Assembly (NCBI RefSeq): GCF_009372215.1
Contig: NZ_LWRV01000077.1
Location: 19,834-83,833, forward strand
Reading direction: 5' to 3'
DNA length: 64,000 nt
From: Acinetobacter portensis
GTDB taxonomy: Bacteria > Pseudomonadota > Gammaproteobacteria > Pseudomonadales > Moraxellaceae
Under the pieces are notes generated by a model. That model saw only the letters and a list, made by a program, of their open reading frames with translations, did not search any database and was not told where the DNA came from. Made by a program: the position numbers and the translations under genes. Below, piece by piece: positions 18,483 through 28,506 of the stretch. Every line of letters starts with the position of its first letter. The first letter of the stretch is position 1.

Positions 18483-18790
18483 TTTACAACCTCGGTGAAG
18501 AGTCCCATTCCCTAAATTAAATATGGGATAGCGATTAAAGTGCCGTATAACTGAGCGCTTTGATGTTTGATAAAAACATGAAATAGCTTCTAATCATTAG
18601 ACACCGCTACGTTGTAGGGCATTATGCCTTATATCTAAGAACTAAGCTATATGTAAAGATGCTTTAAATGACTGTAATAAAAACCAATTTTGTTGGTCGG
18701 GATTGATTATTTTTATAAAAATTTATTCGTAATATCAATGAAGTGTGTAGTAACAAGGACATGTTTATGCCCTTGTGTATTTTAGGTAAT
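18483..18790. other. Regulatory stretch upstream of cyoA
   Basis: About 308 bases hold no gene. Read on the minus strand it has a hairpin just after the RDD gene (ACAAGG/CCTTGT at 18753-18776, no T run), a candidate promoter and a short palindrome. TCCCAT/ATGGGA at 18503-18528 forms a possible hairpin in the cyoA leader. Confidence 0.4.
18628..18657 (-). promoter_or_regulatory. Candidate sigma70 promoter of the cyo operon
   Basis: Read on the minus strand, TTTACA (18657-18652) and TATAAG (18633-18628) have an 18-base spacer. The palindrome GGCATAATGCC (18618-18628) overlaps the expected start site and could be a regulator site. Both are pattern matches only. Confidence 0.4.
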
Positions 18791-19576
18791 TTATTGCTTA
18801 GTGACTTTAGTTTTTGCTAGTTTATCGTGCAAAGTTTGACGTTTTTTGCCAAAACTAAATGCCCAGTCGATAATGGAAAATAAGGGGAATAAATAAATTG
18901 TAGGTAAAACAAACAAAACACTGCGTAATGTGAAGCTACGCATTAATGGAACTTTAGCGTTGGTATTTGCATCTACAATTTGAATTTTAGCTAAACGTTT
19001 GCCCATGCTTTGTCCATGCTTTGCAAGCATCACCGCTTGAATTGCAAGCATAATTAAGATGTAAAGCCCTACAGCAATCCAAGCTTCTTGTGGAATAAGG
19101 TGAAATAATTCTGACTGAACTTGAAGCGCTTGCTCTGAAGTTGTTGCTGTCTGCATTTTTTGTTGTATTGAAGCAAGATCTGTAATTTGATTTTGATTCA
19201 AGAAAAATGATGGAATAATTGCAGCAGGAATCCAAAGTAGAATATCTAAAACTTTTGCAAAAGCACGTGAACCCAGAGATGCAAGTTCAGGTTCTACTTT
19301 ACTATGAGAACGGTTGTTCTGAATGCTTGGATTAAACGTTGTTTGCGTTTGTTGATTTGGTGTTTGTGCAGATGTAGAAAGTGAAGGTGTTATATAACCT
19401 GCAGGTTCGTATATGAGTTTTCCTTGTGTAAGTTCACCTAAAGCTTTCCATTCCACCATGCCTTGGTGCCAAGCTAAATCTGTAAGTAGGATTTGTTGGC
19501 TTGCAAGCATTTGGTTAACTTGCTCAATTGTATATGGACCAGCTTGTTGATTATTTCGCGCCAAGTAAATCTGCAT
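18791..19576 (-). CDS. GYF_2 + RDD family membrane protein
   Basis: 261 residues from an ATG at 19576, giving MQIYLARNNQQAGPYTIEQVNQML. This matches the start of the GYF_2 domain (about 1-60; WKALGELTQG near 48). After a Gln/Thr-rich linker (about 65-100) comes an RDD domain with four hydrophobic segments (about 110-255), including AKVLDILLWIPAAIIPSF and KHGQSMGKRLAKIQIVD. RDD proteins are of unclear function; some may be ion/proton exchangers. A longer reading from 19648 would overlap the ppsA terminator and is rejected. Located downstream of ppsA, but separated by that terminator. Confidence 0.8.
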   Translation of the reverse strand: MQIYLARNNQQAGPYTIEQVNQMLASQQILLTDLAWHQGMVEWKALGELTQGKLIYEPAGYITPSLSTSAQTPNQQTQTTFNPSIQNNRSHSKVEPELASLGSRAFAKVLDILLWIPAAIIPSFFLNQNQITDLASIQQKMQTATTSEQALQVQSELFHLIPQEAWIAVGLYILIMLAIQAVMLAKHGQSMGKRLAKIQIVDANTNAKVPLMRSFTLRSVLFVLPTIYLFPLFSIIDWAFSFGKKRQTLHDKLAKTKVTKQ

Positions 19577-19615
19577 AAATTTTAAATCTCGAAAAACGAA
19601 CAAAGAGTATAAATG

Positions 19616-19643
19616 AAAAAAGACCCTAATTAGGGTCTTTTTT
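19616..19643 (-). terminator. Terminator of ppsA
   Basis: AAAAAAGACCCTA/TAGGGTCTTTTTT, a perfect symmetric hairpin 12 bases after the ppsA stop. Confidence 0.93.
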
Positions 19644-19654
19644 AACACAGTTTC

Positions 19655-22036
19655 TTATGCTTGTTGAGACTTTTCTTCTTCAGCTAAGAAGAACCAAGTT
19701 TCTAATACTGAGTCTGGATTTAAAGATACAGATTCAATACCTTGTTCCATGAGCCATTTTGCAAGATCAGGATGATCAGAAGGACCTTGACCACAAATAC
19801 CCACGTATTTACCTGCTTTACGACATGCTTGAATTGCCATTGAAAGAAGTACTTTCACAGCAGCATCACGCTCATCAAATAGGTGAGACACAATACCTGA
19901 GTCACGATCTAGACCAAGTGTTAACTGAGTTAAGTCATTTGAACCGATAGAGAAACCATCGAAATGTTCAAGGAATTGTTCAGCCAATAATGCGTTTGTT
20001 GGAAGCTCACACATCATGATCACTTTAAGACCATTTTCACCACGTTTTAAACCGTTAAGTGCTAACAATTCAATAACACGTTTCGCTTCTGCAACTGTAC
20101 GTACGAAAGGAATCATGATTTGGATGTTTGTAAGACCCATTTCATCGCGTGCTTTTTTCAATGCACGACATTCAAGTTCGAAGCAGTCACGGAAATTGTC
20201 AGAAACGTAGCGACTTGCACCACGGAAACCAAGCATTGGGTTTTCTTCTTCTGGCTCGTATAACTTACCACCAATTAAGTTTGCGTATTCGTTTGACTTA
20301 AAGTCAGACATACGAACAATAACAGGTTTGTCTGCAAACGCAGCGGCAAGTGTTGAAATACCTTCTACTAATTTCTCTACATAGAAATCGATAGGAGAAG
20401 AGTAACCTGCAGTACGAGCCATTACAGCAGCACGTGTTTCACGCGGTAAGCTTTCAATATTCAATAATGCTTTAGGATGCACACCAATCATACGGTTGAT
20501 GATGAATTCTAAACGTGCAAGACCAATACCTTCGTTAGGAATAGTTGCGAAATCGAATGCGCGGTCAGGGTTACCTACGTTCATCATTACTTTGAACGGA
20601 AGTTTAGGCATAGATTCGATAGAGTTGCGTTGAATTTCGAAATCTAACGCACCTTCGTAAATAAAGCCTGTATCACCTTCGGCACAAGAAACCGTAACTT
20701 CTTGACCATCGGTTAGAATTTCAGTTGCATTGCCACAACCTACAATTGCAGGAACGCCAAGTTCACGCGCAATAATTGCAGCGTGACAAGTACGACCACC
20801 ACGGTTTGTAATAATCGCAGCAGCGCGTTTCATTACTGGTTCCCAATCTGGATCTGTCATGTCAGATACAAGCACGTCACCGTCTTGTACTTTATCCATT
20901 TCCTTGATTGAGCTCACAATGCGAACTTTACCAGAACCAATGCGTTGACCAATTGAACGACCTTCACAAACAACAGTACCTTTTTGTTTCAGTAGGTAGC
21001 GTTCCATTGTGCCGACATTTTCACGGCTTTTTACAGTTTCAGGACGTGCTTGAACGATATAGATTTCACCATCATCGCCATCTTTAGCCCATTCGATGTC
21101 CATTGGAGAACCGTAATGTTTTTCGATGATGAGCGCTTGTTTAGCAAGTTCTTGTAATTCGTGATCGTTTAACGCAAATTGTTGACGTTCTGCTTTTTCA
21201 ACATCTACGATAGACACTGATTTACCCGCAGAAGCATCTTCGCTGTAAATCATTTTTTGATGTTTAGAACCCAAGTTACGACGCAAGATAGAATGTTTAC
21301 CTGCGTTTAGTAATGGTTTAGATAGATAGAATTCGTCAGGGTTTACTGCACCTTGAACGACCATTTCACCCAAACCATAAGATGCTGTAATGAAAACAAC
21401 ATCACGGAAGCCAGATTCAGTATCGAGTGTGAACATAACGCCCGCAGCGCCAGTTTCAGAGCGAACCATGCGTTGGATACCCGCAGACAACGCAACAACG
21501 TCATGTGCGAAGTTTTGGTGTACACGGTAAGAAATAGCACGGTCGTTATATAACGATGCAAATACTTCTTTAATTGCAACAAGTACGTTGTCGATGCCGC
21601 GAATGTTCAAGAATGTTTCTTGTTGACCCGCAAATGAAGCATCAGGTAAGTCTTCTGCAGTCGCAGATGAACGAACGGCAACCGCGATGTCTGGGTTGCC
21701 GTTTGAAAGCGCTTCAAATGCAGTACGAACTTCTTTTTCAAGATCAGCAGTCAGTGGAGTGTCGACAATCCATTGACGAATTTTTGCGCCAGTTTCAGCA
21801 AGAGCGACAACATCATCTACATTGAGTGCTGCTAGCTCTGCATTGATTTTAGCGTTTAGGCCACTTTGCTCGAGAAATTCACGATAAGCTTGAGCGGTTG
21901 TTGCAAAACCACCAGGGACAGATACACCAGCATTAGAAAGATGGCTGATCATTTCGCCTAGAGATGAGTTTTTCCCACCTACAAGCTCAACATCATGTTT
22001 CCCTAATTTTTCTAGACCAATTACGCGCGCTTCCAA
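19655..22036 (-). CDS. ppsA: Phosphoenolpyruvate synthase
   Basis: A 793-residue enzyme that converts pyruvate, ATP and water to PEP, AMP and phosphate for gluconeogenesis. The N-terminal ATP-binding domain starts with [13 protein letters not shown] (about 18-30), and [24 protein letters not shown] is at about 120. The phosphohistidine swivel domain has the catalytic His in [20 protein letters not shown] (about 420). The C-terminal PEP-binding barrel contains the signature segments [19 protein letters not shown] and the catalytic-Cys block [15 protein letters not shown]. Divergent from ppsR, which encodes its regulator. Confidence 0.98.
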   Translation of the reverse strand: MEARVIGLEKLGKHDVELVGGKNSSLGEMISHLSNAGVSVPGGFATTAQAYREFLEQSGLNAKINAELAALNVDDVVALAETGAKIRQWIVDTPLTADLEKEVRTAFEALSNGNPDIAVAVRSSATAEDLPDASFAGQQETFLNIRGIDNVLVAIKEVFASLYNDRAISYRVHQNFAHDVVALSAGIQRMVRSETGAAGVMFTLDTESGFRDVVFITASYGLGEMVVQGAVNPDEFYLSKPLLNAGKHSILRRNLGSKHQKMIYSEDASAGKSVSIVDVEKAERQQFALNDHELQELAKQALIIEKHYGSPMDIEWAKDGDDGEIYIVQARPETVKSRENVGTMERYLLKQKGTVVCEGRSIGQRIGSGKVRIVSSIKEMDKVQDGDVLVSDMTDPDWEPVMKRAAAIITNRGGRTCHAAIIARELGVPAIVGCGNATEILTDGQEVTVSCAEGDTGFIYEGALDFEIQRNSIESMPKLPFKVMMNVGNPDRAFDFATIPNEGIGLARLEFIINRMIGVHPKALLNIESLPRETRAAVMARTAGYSSPIDFYVEKLVEGISTLAAAFADKPVIVRMSDFKSNEYANLIGGKLYEPEEENPMLGFRGASRYVSDNFRDCFELECRALKKARDEMGLTNIQIMIPFVRTVAEAKRVIELLALNGLKRGENGLKVIMMCELPTNALLAEQFLEHFDGFSIGSNDLTQLTLGLDRDSGIVSHLFDERDAAVKVLLSMAIQACRKAGKYVGICGQGPSDHPDLAKWLMEQGIESVSLNPDSVLETWFFLAEEEKSQQA

Positions 22037-22189
22037 AGTTGTTACTCCACTTTTGCAGTATTTATCACTATCTTGGCATGAAATTATAACAAATTACTTA
22101 GTAATTTTATTGAACTAAGTTACAGTCATGTAAGATGGCTTACTATAAAGATTTAATGACACTAAGACAAATGTTTCGGGAGAATTTTA

Positions 22190-23026
22190 ATGTCAGAAGC
22201 TAAACAAATTAAGCGCAGTGTTTTCTTTGTTTCAGATGGTACTGCAATTACCGCTGAAACCCTTGGCCACTCGCTATTAGCGCAGTTTCCACATGTTAAT
22301 TTTGACATTCATATTATTCCCTATATTAGCTCTGAAGAGGCTGCGACTAATGTCGTAGCAGAAATTAATGCAAGAGCAAAATTGGATGGGCAAAAGCCTT
22401 TGGTATTTGATACTTTGGTCGACCCCTATGTTCGTGACATTATTAATACTGCAAAAGCAGTAAATCTTGATGTATTTGAAGGGCTTATTAGTAAATTGTC
22501 TGAAGAGTTAGGTACTGCGCCTACAACTTTAGTCGGACAAACCCATGCGGTGACAGATTCTGAGTCTTATAAGTCACGTATTGATGCGGTTCATTTCGCT
22601 TTAGATAACGATGATGGGGCAAGAACACGTCATTACGACAAGGCAGATTTGATCTTAATTGGGGTGTCTCGTTCGGGTAAAACGCCAACATCTATTTACT
22701 TGTCATTACAATTTGGTATTCGTGTTGCAAACTATCCTTTGACTGAAGAAGACTTAGATGACAACCGTTTGCCTGCTGTTTTAAAAGAACATAAGCATAA
22801 ATTATTTGGTCTAATGATTGACGCAGATCGTTTAGTAGCAATACGTTCAGAGCGTAAAGCAAATAGTCGTTATGCAAGTTTTAGTCAATGTCAGATGGAG
22901 CTTCGTGCAATTGAAGGTATTTATATTTCAGAAGGAATTAAGCACTTAAATGTCTCTGAAATGTCGATTGAAGAAATTTCTACACGTGTACTTCAGATGA
23001 CGGGACTAAAACGTCGTATTAGCTAA
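22190..23026 (+). CDS. ppsR: PEP synthase regulatory protein (kinase-pyrophosphorylase, DUF299)
   Basis: A 278-residue bifunctional serine/threonine kinase and Pi-dependent pyrophosphorylase that inactivates and reactivates PEP synthase. Key segments are RSVFFVSDGTAITAETLGHSLL at the N-terminus and the P-loop-like LIGVSRSGKTPTSIYL (about 158-173). The C-terminal RKANSRYASFSQCQMELRAIEGIY matches the family. Start ATG follows a GGGAG site. It is divergent from ppsA across 153 bases, which places regulator and target side by side. Confidence 0.96.
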   Translation: MSEAKQIKRSVFFVSDGTAITAETLGHSLLAQFPHVNFDIHIIPYISSEEAATNVVAEINARAKLDGQKPLVFDTLVDPYVRDIINTAKAVNLDVFEGLISKLSEELGTAPTTLVGQTHAVTDSESYKSRIDAVHFALDNDDGARTRHYDKADLILIGVSRSGKTPTSIYLSLQFGIRVANYPLTEEDLDDNRLPAVLKEHKHKLFGLMIDADRLVAIRSERKANSRYASFSQCQMELRAIEGIYISEGIKHLNVSEMSIEEISTRVLQMTGLKRRIS

Positions 23027-23045
23027 AACATAAGTTTTTATATTT

Positions 23046-23076
23046 AAAAAAGAGTCAAAATGTGGCTCTTTTTTTT
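23046..23076 (+). terminator. Terminator of ppsR
   Basis: The stem AGAGTCA/TGGCTCT with a T8 run follows 20 bases after the ppsR stop. Confidence 0.8.
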
Positions 23077-23140
23077 ATTAAAAATAATGAATAGGTAATC
23101 ATAAAAAAATATAAATAAAAGATTGTAAGTGATTAAAAAA

Positions 23141-23707
23141 CTAGCATTTTTGTGTGAATGTCGTGATGATGATATCGGGAAAATAAGCCAATCTATCAAT
23201 ACTATGGATGGCAGAGGTTGAAACTTTTTGAATTGGCCAAGCATTTAAGCTGCAATTTTCACGCTGTAATGCTGCGTAATAACTATCCGATTTAAGAATG
23301 TTTTTGGGTAAATTTGCACTATTGGGTGTAAGTAAGCGTCTTAACCATGGGTCAATTACTTGAGACTCTAAAAAACGTAAAGACAAAAGGGCTTTAATTC
23401 TATTGCTAAATAAACGACGATTTTTAATCAGTAAAGGATGACTAATTAAGCGATGCAAGCCTTTATCTGTTTTAGGTAAAATATATTGTGGCGAAATTTG
23501 AAAAACTTTAATGTTTTTTGCAGCTAAGCAAATATTCTCTAAGTGCATCACAATAAATTGGTCTGTGCCAATAATTGCAACATTTAAATGTTCAAAGTTA
23601 TGTTGTGTAATGACATCGGACGATATTATTTTTCCTTGAAATTCTGAGTAATCTTCCTTTAAGTTTTGAAAAGATGCGAATATTTCCCGTTGACTTTTAA
23701 TGGCCAT
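23141..23707 (-). CDS. Flavin-monooxygenase (BVMO/FMO)-like fragment, degenerate
   Basis: 188 residues from the ATG at 23707 (GGGGA lies 6 bases upstream; the longer ATG at 23755 is less likely). It aligns by eye with the middle and NADPH-binding part of Baeyer-Villiger and flavin-containing monooxygenases: FQGKIISSDV (usually G..HS), VAIIGTDQFIV (usually VAVIGTGxSA), VFQISPQYILPKTDKG (FQRSP..LPR), RRLLTPN, ILKSDSYYAALQRENCSL (L.SDDYYPAL.R.NV) and DIIITTF at the end. The N-terminal FAD-binding part is missing, and the second nucleotide-binding motif is broken (Asp and Ile in place of Gly). The expected HS histidine is Ser. Enzyme activity is therefore unlikely, although the ORF is intact. Confidence 0.65.
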   Translation of the reverse strand: MAIKSQREIFASFQNLKEDYSEFQGKIISSDVITQHNFEHLNVAIIGTDQFIVMHLENICLAAKNIKVFQISPQYILPKTDKGLHRLISHPLLIKNRRLFSNRIKALLSLRFLESQVIDPWLRRLLTPNSANLPKNILKSDSYYAALQRENCSLNAWPIQKVSTSAIHSIDRLAYFPDIIITTFTQKC

Positions 23708-23863
23708 GATCATTCCCCAAGGATTTTTATTTTTTGAAATTTTAATTTTGAACAATATTTATACAGTTATTTTCTTTAATCGCAAATCACTTTTTTATTG
23801 TTATAAAGAAAATAAAAAACAAAGACCTATGGGTTTCCATAAGCCTTGTAGGGGAATCAATGA

Positions 23864-24865
23864 TTATTGGTTTTTTAGATGAATAAGATGATCAAAATTT
23901 TCTAATCTTTTATCTGTGTCATAAATATCACAAGTAAAGATAAACTCATCAACATCGAATTGGCAAAGTAGCTTTTCTAAACCATTTTTAACGGTTTGTT
24001 GATCGCCAATTTGTGCCATTGCATAAAAATTATTAACCGCCATTTTATCTGCAGAAGACCATAATTCATCCATGCTTTTTACTGGGGCTTTGAGTTTCAA
24101 GCTCTGACCGCGCATGAGTCCAAGTACGCGTTGATACGCACTAGTCGCTAAATATTGAGCTTCTTCATTGCTATTTGCGACTACAGTTGGAACGCCCATA
24201 GAAACATAAGGTCGATCTAGATATTCAGAAGGTTGAAAGTTCTCACGATAAAGCTGAATCGCTTGACCTAACATGCGTGGAGCAAAATGTGAGGCAAATG
24301 AATAGGGAAGTCCTAAACGTGCAGCAAGTTGCGCGCTGAATAAGCTTGATCCTAAAAGCCAAACGGGGACATGTGTACTTTGACCTGGCGTGGCTACAAT
24401 TTTTTGATTGGGTTGAGGATCTGCAAAATAGCTGAGAATTTCTAAAACATCTTGCGGAAATTGTTCTTCAGTTTCTTGGCGACCGCGTCTTAAAGCGCGC
24501 ATGGTCACTTGATCTGTACCAGGTGCACGACCTAAACCAAGTTCAACACGGTTCGGATATAAAGTTGCTAGCGTACCAAACTGTTCTGCAACCACGAGTG
24601 GTGCATGATTTGGTAACATAATTCCGCCAGATCCGACTTTTAAGGTCTTGGTGTTGGCAAGAATATAACCCAATAAAACCGCAGTTGCTGAACTCGCAAT
24701 ACCATCCATATTGTGATGTTCTGCTAACCATAAACGGTCATAACCTAACTTTTCAGCATGTTGAGCAAGTTCTAAAGAATGTTGTAAAGAAAATTGCACA
24801 GATTGATCGTCGCGAACGGGGGCGAGTTCAAGAATAGAAAATTTAGTCTCTTGCAATGAACGCAT
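23864..24865 (-). CDS. LLM-class flavin-dependent oxidoreductase (luciferase-like)
   Basis: A 333-residue TIM-barrel oxidoreductase of the bacterial luciferase-like superfamily, close to the YhbW type. Characteristic blocks are the opening [46 protein letters not shown] (about 39-66), [21 protein letters not shown] (about 77-97), and [19 protein letters not shown] (about 108-126). FMN/FMNH2 probably binds; the substrate is unknown. The ATG has only a weak ribosome site (GGAATACATC). No operon partner is obvious; the neighbour downstream is the monooxygenase fragment 156 bases away. Confidence 0.9.
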   Translation of the reverse strand: MRSLQETKFSILELAPVRDDQSVQFSLQHSLELAQHAEKLGYDRLWLAEHHNMDGIASSATAVLLGYILANTKTLKVGSGGIMLPNHAPLVVAEQFGTLATLYPNRVELGLGRAPGTDQVTMRALRRGRQETEEQFPQDVLEILSYFADPQPNQKIVATPGQSTHVPVWLLGSSLFSAQLAARLGLPYSFASHFAPRMLGQAIQLYRENFQPSEYLDRPYVSMGVPTVVANSNEEAQYLATSAYQRVLGLMRGQSLKLKAPVKSMDELWSSADKMAVNNFYAMAQIGDQQTVKNGLEKLLCQFDVDEFIFTCDIYDTDKRLENFDHLIHLKNQ

Positions 24866-24970
24866 GATGTATTCCGAAATTAAAAACTATTTTCATCATA
24901 CGACTTGATTTTAAGTTTGTATATCGAAAAAAAACGATATATTGTTTATGCATCGGTAAAATATGTATAT

Positions 24971-24996
24971 AAAAAGCATCCGAAGATGCTTTTTTA
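24971..24996 (-). terminator. Terminator downstream of the glycine-zipper gene at 25032
   Basis: AAAAAGCATC/GATGCTTTTT with a CGAA loop, followed on the minus strand by TTTTTATATAC. On the + strand it points toward no obvious gene. Confidence 0.85.
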
Positions 24997-25031
24997 GATG
25001 AATAGCTAATTTGTACTAGATTCTGAAATAA

Positions 25032-25529
25032 TTAGCGTTTGCCGTTTTTATACCAACCATTATGTCGTCCATTGTCATTACGGTGACCACGGTTGTTGTA
25101 GCGGTAATCATTATTTCGATAGTTGTTGTTGCGACGGTCGTATCGATCATCATAACGTCGATCTTCACTTACTTTTTTGCCTAAGACTGATCCGCCTGCG
25201 GAACCTGCTGCTGCACCAATGTATCCGCCATTACTTCCACCCATGCTATTACCTACGGTATATCCGCCAGCACCGCCTAAAGCGCCACCAATGATTGCAC
25301 CATTACGGTCGCGTTTGCTTGAAGATGCTGCAGCACCTGCGCCACCACCAATAGCTGAACCAATCATTGCACCTGTTTGTCCACCCATTTTATTACCAAT
25401 GGCTGCACCCACTAAACCGCCTAAACCAGAAGTCACAGCAACACGAGTACTATCACTTGCTTGTGCTGTAGTCATTGTTATTGCAGATGCTGTAATGATG
25501 CTAGCAATTAATATAGATTGAATTTTCAT
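25032..25529 (-). CDS. Secreted glycine-zipper protein (paralogue 1)
   Basis: 165 residues with a signal peptide (MKIQSILIASIITASAITMTTAQA, cleavage likely after AQA). A mature part follows of repeated glycine zippers (GGLVGAAIGNKMGGQTGAMIGSAIGGGAGAA and two more blocks up to about residue 118). The C-terminal tail (about 120-165) is strongly charged, with Arg, Asn and Tyr runs (RRYDDRYDRRNNNYRNN). Glycine-zipper segments usually pack as membrane-embedded helical hairpins in the cell envelope. It resembles the neighbour at 25742, sharing the first about 110 residues. The function is unknown. Confidence 0.8.
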   Translation of the reverse strand: MKIQSILIASIITASAITMTTAQASDSTRVAVTSGLGGLVGAAIGNKMGGQTGAMIGSAIGGGAGAAASSSKRDRNGAIIGGALGGAGGYTVGNSMGGSNGGYIGAAAGSAGGSVLGKKVSEDRRYDDRYDRRNNNYRNNDYRYNNRGHRNDNGRHNGWYKNGKR

Positions 25530-25687
25530 TTTTTAGCCCTAGCAAGGTATCTGTTGTTTATTGCATCTAATGTAGTTAAAGAGTGAGAATAAACGATGGA
25601 GAAAAAGCTCATTGCTTTGTTTCGATTGGTAAAAAATAAATGATATTTCCTCTATATTTCTTCATGATTATTCAGTGTTTATTAAGC

Positions 25688-25709
25688 AAAAAAAAGCACC
25701 CGAAGGTGC
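25688..25709 (-). terminator. Terminator downstream of the glycine-zipper gene at 25742
   Basis: GCACC/GGTGC with CGAA loop, followed on the minus strand by an 8-T run. Confidence 0.8.
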
Positions 25710-25741
25710 GAATGGAGTAAATCTATAACATTGAGGAATTA

Positions 25742-26170
25742 TTAACGACGCTTACGGTTGTGTTTTTTCCATTTGCTATTTTTGCTGCTGGTGTATTGTT
25801 TATCTTTTGATACTTTATTACCTAAAGCAGCACCGCCTGCTGCACCAAGTGCAGAACCGATATATCCACCATTTGTACCGCCCATGCTTTTACCTACGGT
25901 ATAACCAGCACCACCACCAACTGCACCACCAACTGCAGATGATGTGCGGTTGCGTTTATCACTTGCGACAGCTGCACCGCCAGCACCACCTAGGGCAGCA
26001 CCAATCGTTGCGCCTGTATTGCCACCCATATTTTTACCAATTGCTGTTCCAGCAACACTTCCTAATGCACTTGCTGCTGCAACGCGAGTTGTGTTGTCTG
26101 CATGAGCGGTCATTGCAAACATTGAAGCTGTTGCAAGTGCTGTGCTTAATAGAATGGCATTCAGTTTCAT
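25742..26170 (-). CDS. Secreted glycine-zipper protein (paralogue 2)
   Basis: 142 residues with a signal peptide (MKLNAILLSTALATASMFAMTAHA) and the same order of glycine-zipper blocks as the gene downstream: VAAASALGSVAGTAIGKNMGGNTG, ATIGAALGGAGGAAVASDKRNR, and YTVGKSMGGTNGGYIGSALGAAGGAALGNKVSKD. The tail is short and basic (SKWKKHNRKRR) and lacks the Tyr/Asn repeats of its partner. Each gene has its own terminator, so they are transcribed as separate units on the same strand. Tandem duplication followed by divergence of the tails is the likely history. Confidence 0.8.
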   Translation of the reverse strand: MKLNAILLSTALATASMFAMTAHADNTTRVAAASALGSVAGTAIGKNMGGNTGATIGAALGGAGGAAVASDKRNRTSSAVGGAVGGGAGYTVGKSMGGTNGGYIGSALGAAGGAALGNKVSKDKQYTSSKNSKWKKHNRKRR

Positions 26171-26487
26171 GGTATCTCCGAATCCTTATGGATTTTAAAT
26201 ATTTATCTTGATCGCTAATTTATCAAAGGGTTTATTCCACAATGTGAAGAGATCCAAAGGCTTTTAAGTAGTTTGGTTTTTGCTTTGTTGCGCTTTGTTA
26301 ATTAACACGTGAAAGGTGAAGTAAATATGAATGATGTGTTCAATGTTTCAGCATATGATTCATTTTTTCTGATGAGATAGTGTGAAAACGATTTTAAATT
26401 TGTGTTGAAAATGAATTTAATGATATTTTGTGATTAAATTTACAGATAAAACAGAATAATAAGTAGTACATCACAAAAGGAAGGGTA
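26171..26487. other. Intergenic stretch between divergent glycine-zipper and esterase genes
   Basis: 317 AT-rich bases that must carry both divergent promoters. I see no convincing -35/-10 pair, operator, RNA gene or additional ORF. Confidence 0.4.
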
Positions 26488-28302
26488 ATGTTTTTCAATC
26501 ATAAACAATGGATGTTTACATCATTAATTCTATGCAATGCAGTATATGTAAATGCATCTAACTTTAACGGTTCCGTAATATTTGGTGATAGCTTGAGTGA
26601 TGGCGGAAATGTTGGACTTGCGACACTAGGTCAAGCAACTAAATTCACAACGAATCCAGGTATGACTACAGCAGAAATTGTGGCAGATCGTATTGGTCAT
26701 CATACCACCGCATCATTATTGGGTGGTCAAAACTATGCGTGGGGTGGTGCAACTGTTTCAGATTTGGAAAAAAAGGTACCGAATTTACAACAACAACTCG
26801 GACAATATTTATCAAGCAATGGAGGACAGGCGAATGAAAATACCCTGTATCAAGTCTGGGGAGGGGGTAATGATATTTTTAATTTGGTTTCACAATTTCA
26901 AACAGGTTCTATAAATTTACAACAATTGCAATTATCTTTAATGGATACTTCAAATAAAGAAGTGTTGATTTTAGACAGTTTATATAATGCTGGTGCTCGT
27001 TATGTTGTTGTTTATAATTTACCCGATATGGGGTTAACACCAGATGCAAATGCTAGTGGTCCTATGGTTGCTGGATTTATGTCTCAACTTTCTAATTCTT
27101 ATAATACTCAATTAAATGCTGAATTAGAGAAAATGAGTACAAAAGGTTTGAATATTGTACCTGTTAATGTATATGGTTTACTGGGTGAAATTAACCAAAA
27201 TCCATATAACTATGGAATTATCAATAATATTTCGGATACAGCATGTGGTGGCAGTTCATTGGGTTGTACCGCGAATGGGCAAGGCTATATGTTTGCGGAT
27301 GGTGTACATCCAACATCTGAAACCCATCAACTATTAGCACAAGTTGTTTTGTCTACATTAGCTGCCCCTCAACAAATGTCTTTGTTGGCAGAGCTTCCAT
27401 TAATGGCACGAGATTCTCAGAAGCGTGTCATACGCCAAGAAATGTTAAAAGATATAAAGCGTGAAGATACACATGTATTTATTAATACGGACTATAATCA
27501 TCAAAAAATTAAAGCAACACCATCTAATCCTGAATTAAGTACAAATGATGTGAATTTAAACGTGGGGCTAAATTATCGTTTAAGTTCACAAGTCTCGGGG
27601 GGAGTTGGTATCAGTTTGAATCAGCAAAAAGGTGATTTTGGTCATCAAATAGGATCTTATGATTTAAGATCTATCAATGGATTTTTATTTGGTATTTATA
27701 AAGAAAATAAAAATTATCTAAGTTCATATGCGAATGTTGGACGTTTAGACTACAAGGATATATCACGTCAAATTCAGATTGGTCCAATGCAAAGAGTACA
27801 AACTGCTGAAACCAAAGGTTCTCAATATGGTGTTGGTTTAGAATTTGGTCATGTGTTTGATGTGTATTCAAATATCAAAATTACACCATTTACTTCATTA
27901 GATTGGCAAAAAGTCAGAATAAATGGTTTTGAAGAAAAAGAAGCTGATAGTACTGCAATGTGGTTTGAGGATCAAAACAGAGAGTCCCTCACTTCAAGTT
28001 TAGGTGTTCGATTTCAAAGTGACTGGAAGTTAAATAACTACATATTATCACCTGCCTTAGAAGCATCATGGAGTCATGAATTTAAAGATGATGCTCTTGC
28101 CGTGAAAGCGGGCTTAAAAACAATGAATGGTAGTTTTGAAATGAGTGGCTATAAACCAGAAAAAGATTGGTTCAATGTGAATGTAGGACTCAATGCGCAA
28201 TTAAGGAATAATTTTTCTTCATGGTTTATGGTGAATGCTAGATTAGCAAATCATTCACAAGAAAATATGGGACTTAGCATTGGACTGAAATATCTATTTT
28301 AG
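26488..28302 (+). CDS. Autotransporter GDSL-family esterase (EstA/EstP-like)
   Basis: 604 residues with a signal peptide (MFFNHKQWMFTSLILCNAVYVNA), an N-terminal SGNH/GDSL hydrolase passenger, and a C-terminal outer-membrane beta barrel (about 335-604). The catalytic Ser is in FGDSLSDGGNVG (about residue 34, block I). The GGGNDIFNL motif (about 129-137, block III) and the Asp-His pair in FADGVHPTSETHQ (about 270) complete the triad. The barrel ends in the typical ...LSIGLKYLF with a terminal Phe. It should be a cell-surface carboxylesterase, as in EstA of Pseudomonas. A good AAAGGAAGGG ribosome site precedes ATG. Confidence 0.93.
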   Translation: MFFNHKQWMFTSLILCNAVYVNASNFNGSVIFGDSLSDGGNVGLATLGQATKFTTNPGMTTAEIVADRIGHHTTASLLGGQNYAWGGATVSDLEKKVPNLQQQLGQYLSSNGGQANENTLYQVWGGGNDIFNLVSQFQTGSINLQQLQLSLMDTSNKEVLILDSLYNAGARYVVVYNLPDMGLTPDANASGPMVAGFMSQLSNSYNTQLNAELEKMSTKGLNIVPVNVYGLLGEINQNPYNYGIINNISDTACGGSSLGCTANGQGYMFADGVHPTSETHQLLAQVVLSTLAAPQQMSLLAELPLMARDSQKRVIRQEMLKDIKREDTHVFINTDYNHQKIKATPSNPELSTNDVNLNVGLNYRLSSQVSGGVGISLNQQKGDFGHQIGSYDLRSINGFLFGIYKENKNYLSSYANVGRLDYKDISRQIQIGPMQRVQTAETKGSQYGVGLEFGHVFDVYSNIKITPFTSLDWQKVRINGFEEKEADSTAMWFEDQNRESLTSSLGVRFQSDWKLNNYILSPALEASWSHEFKDDALAVKAGLKTMNGSFEMSGYKPEKDWFNVNVGLNAQLRNNFSSWFMVNARLANHSQENMGLSIGLKYLF

Positions 28303-28340
28303 TTTGTATCTCAATTGATCTCCTTTCATTTTATAAAGAA

Positions 28341-28376
28341 GACTGAATATAAAGTTTTATTCAGTCATTAATTTCT
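28341..28376 (+). terminator. Probable terminator of the autotransporter esterase gene
   Basis: GACTGAAT/ATTCAGTC (10-base loop), followed by ATTAATTTCTTAT, a weak T tract. Confidence 0.6.
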
Positions 28377-28506
28377 TATACCCAATCTTATATACAAGTT
28401 AAATATGTCATTTACATCAAAGAATCGTTAAACTAGGCCCAATTTTTTATTATGCCGATCTTGTGGAAATACAAGGAATGGCTTTTATATTGAGATCTTT
28501 TTTAAA

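Noticed and set aside
19577..19648. Longer RDD-protein start
   Set aside because: It overlaps the ppsA terminator and lacks homology; the ATG at 19576 begins the GYF_2 domain.
25177..25521. Antisense 114-codon ORF opposite the glycine-zipper gene
   Set aside because: Pro/Ala-rich translation is the expected mirror of glycine-zipper codons; no independent evidence for expression.
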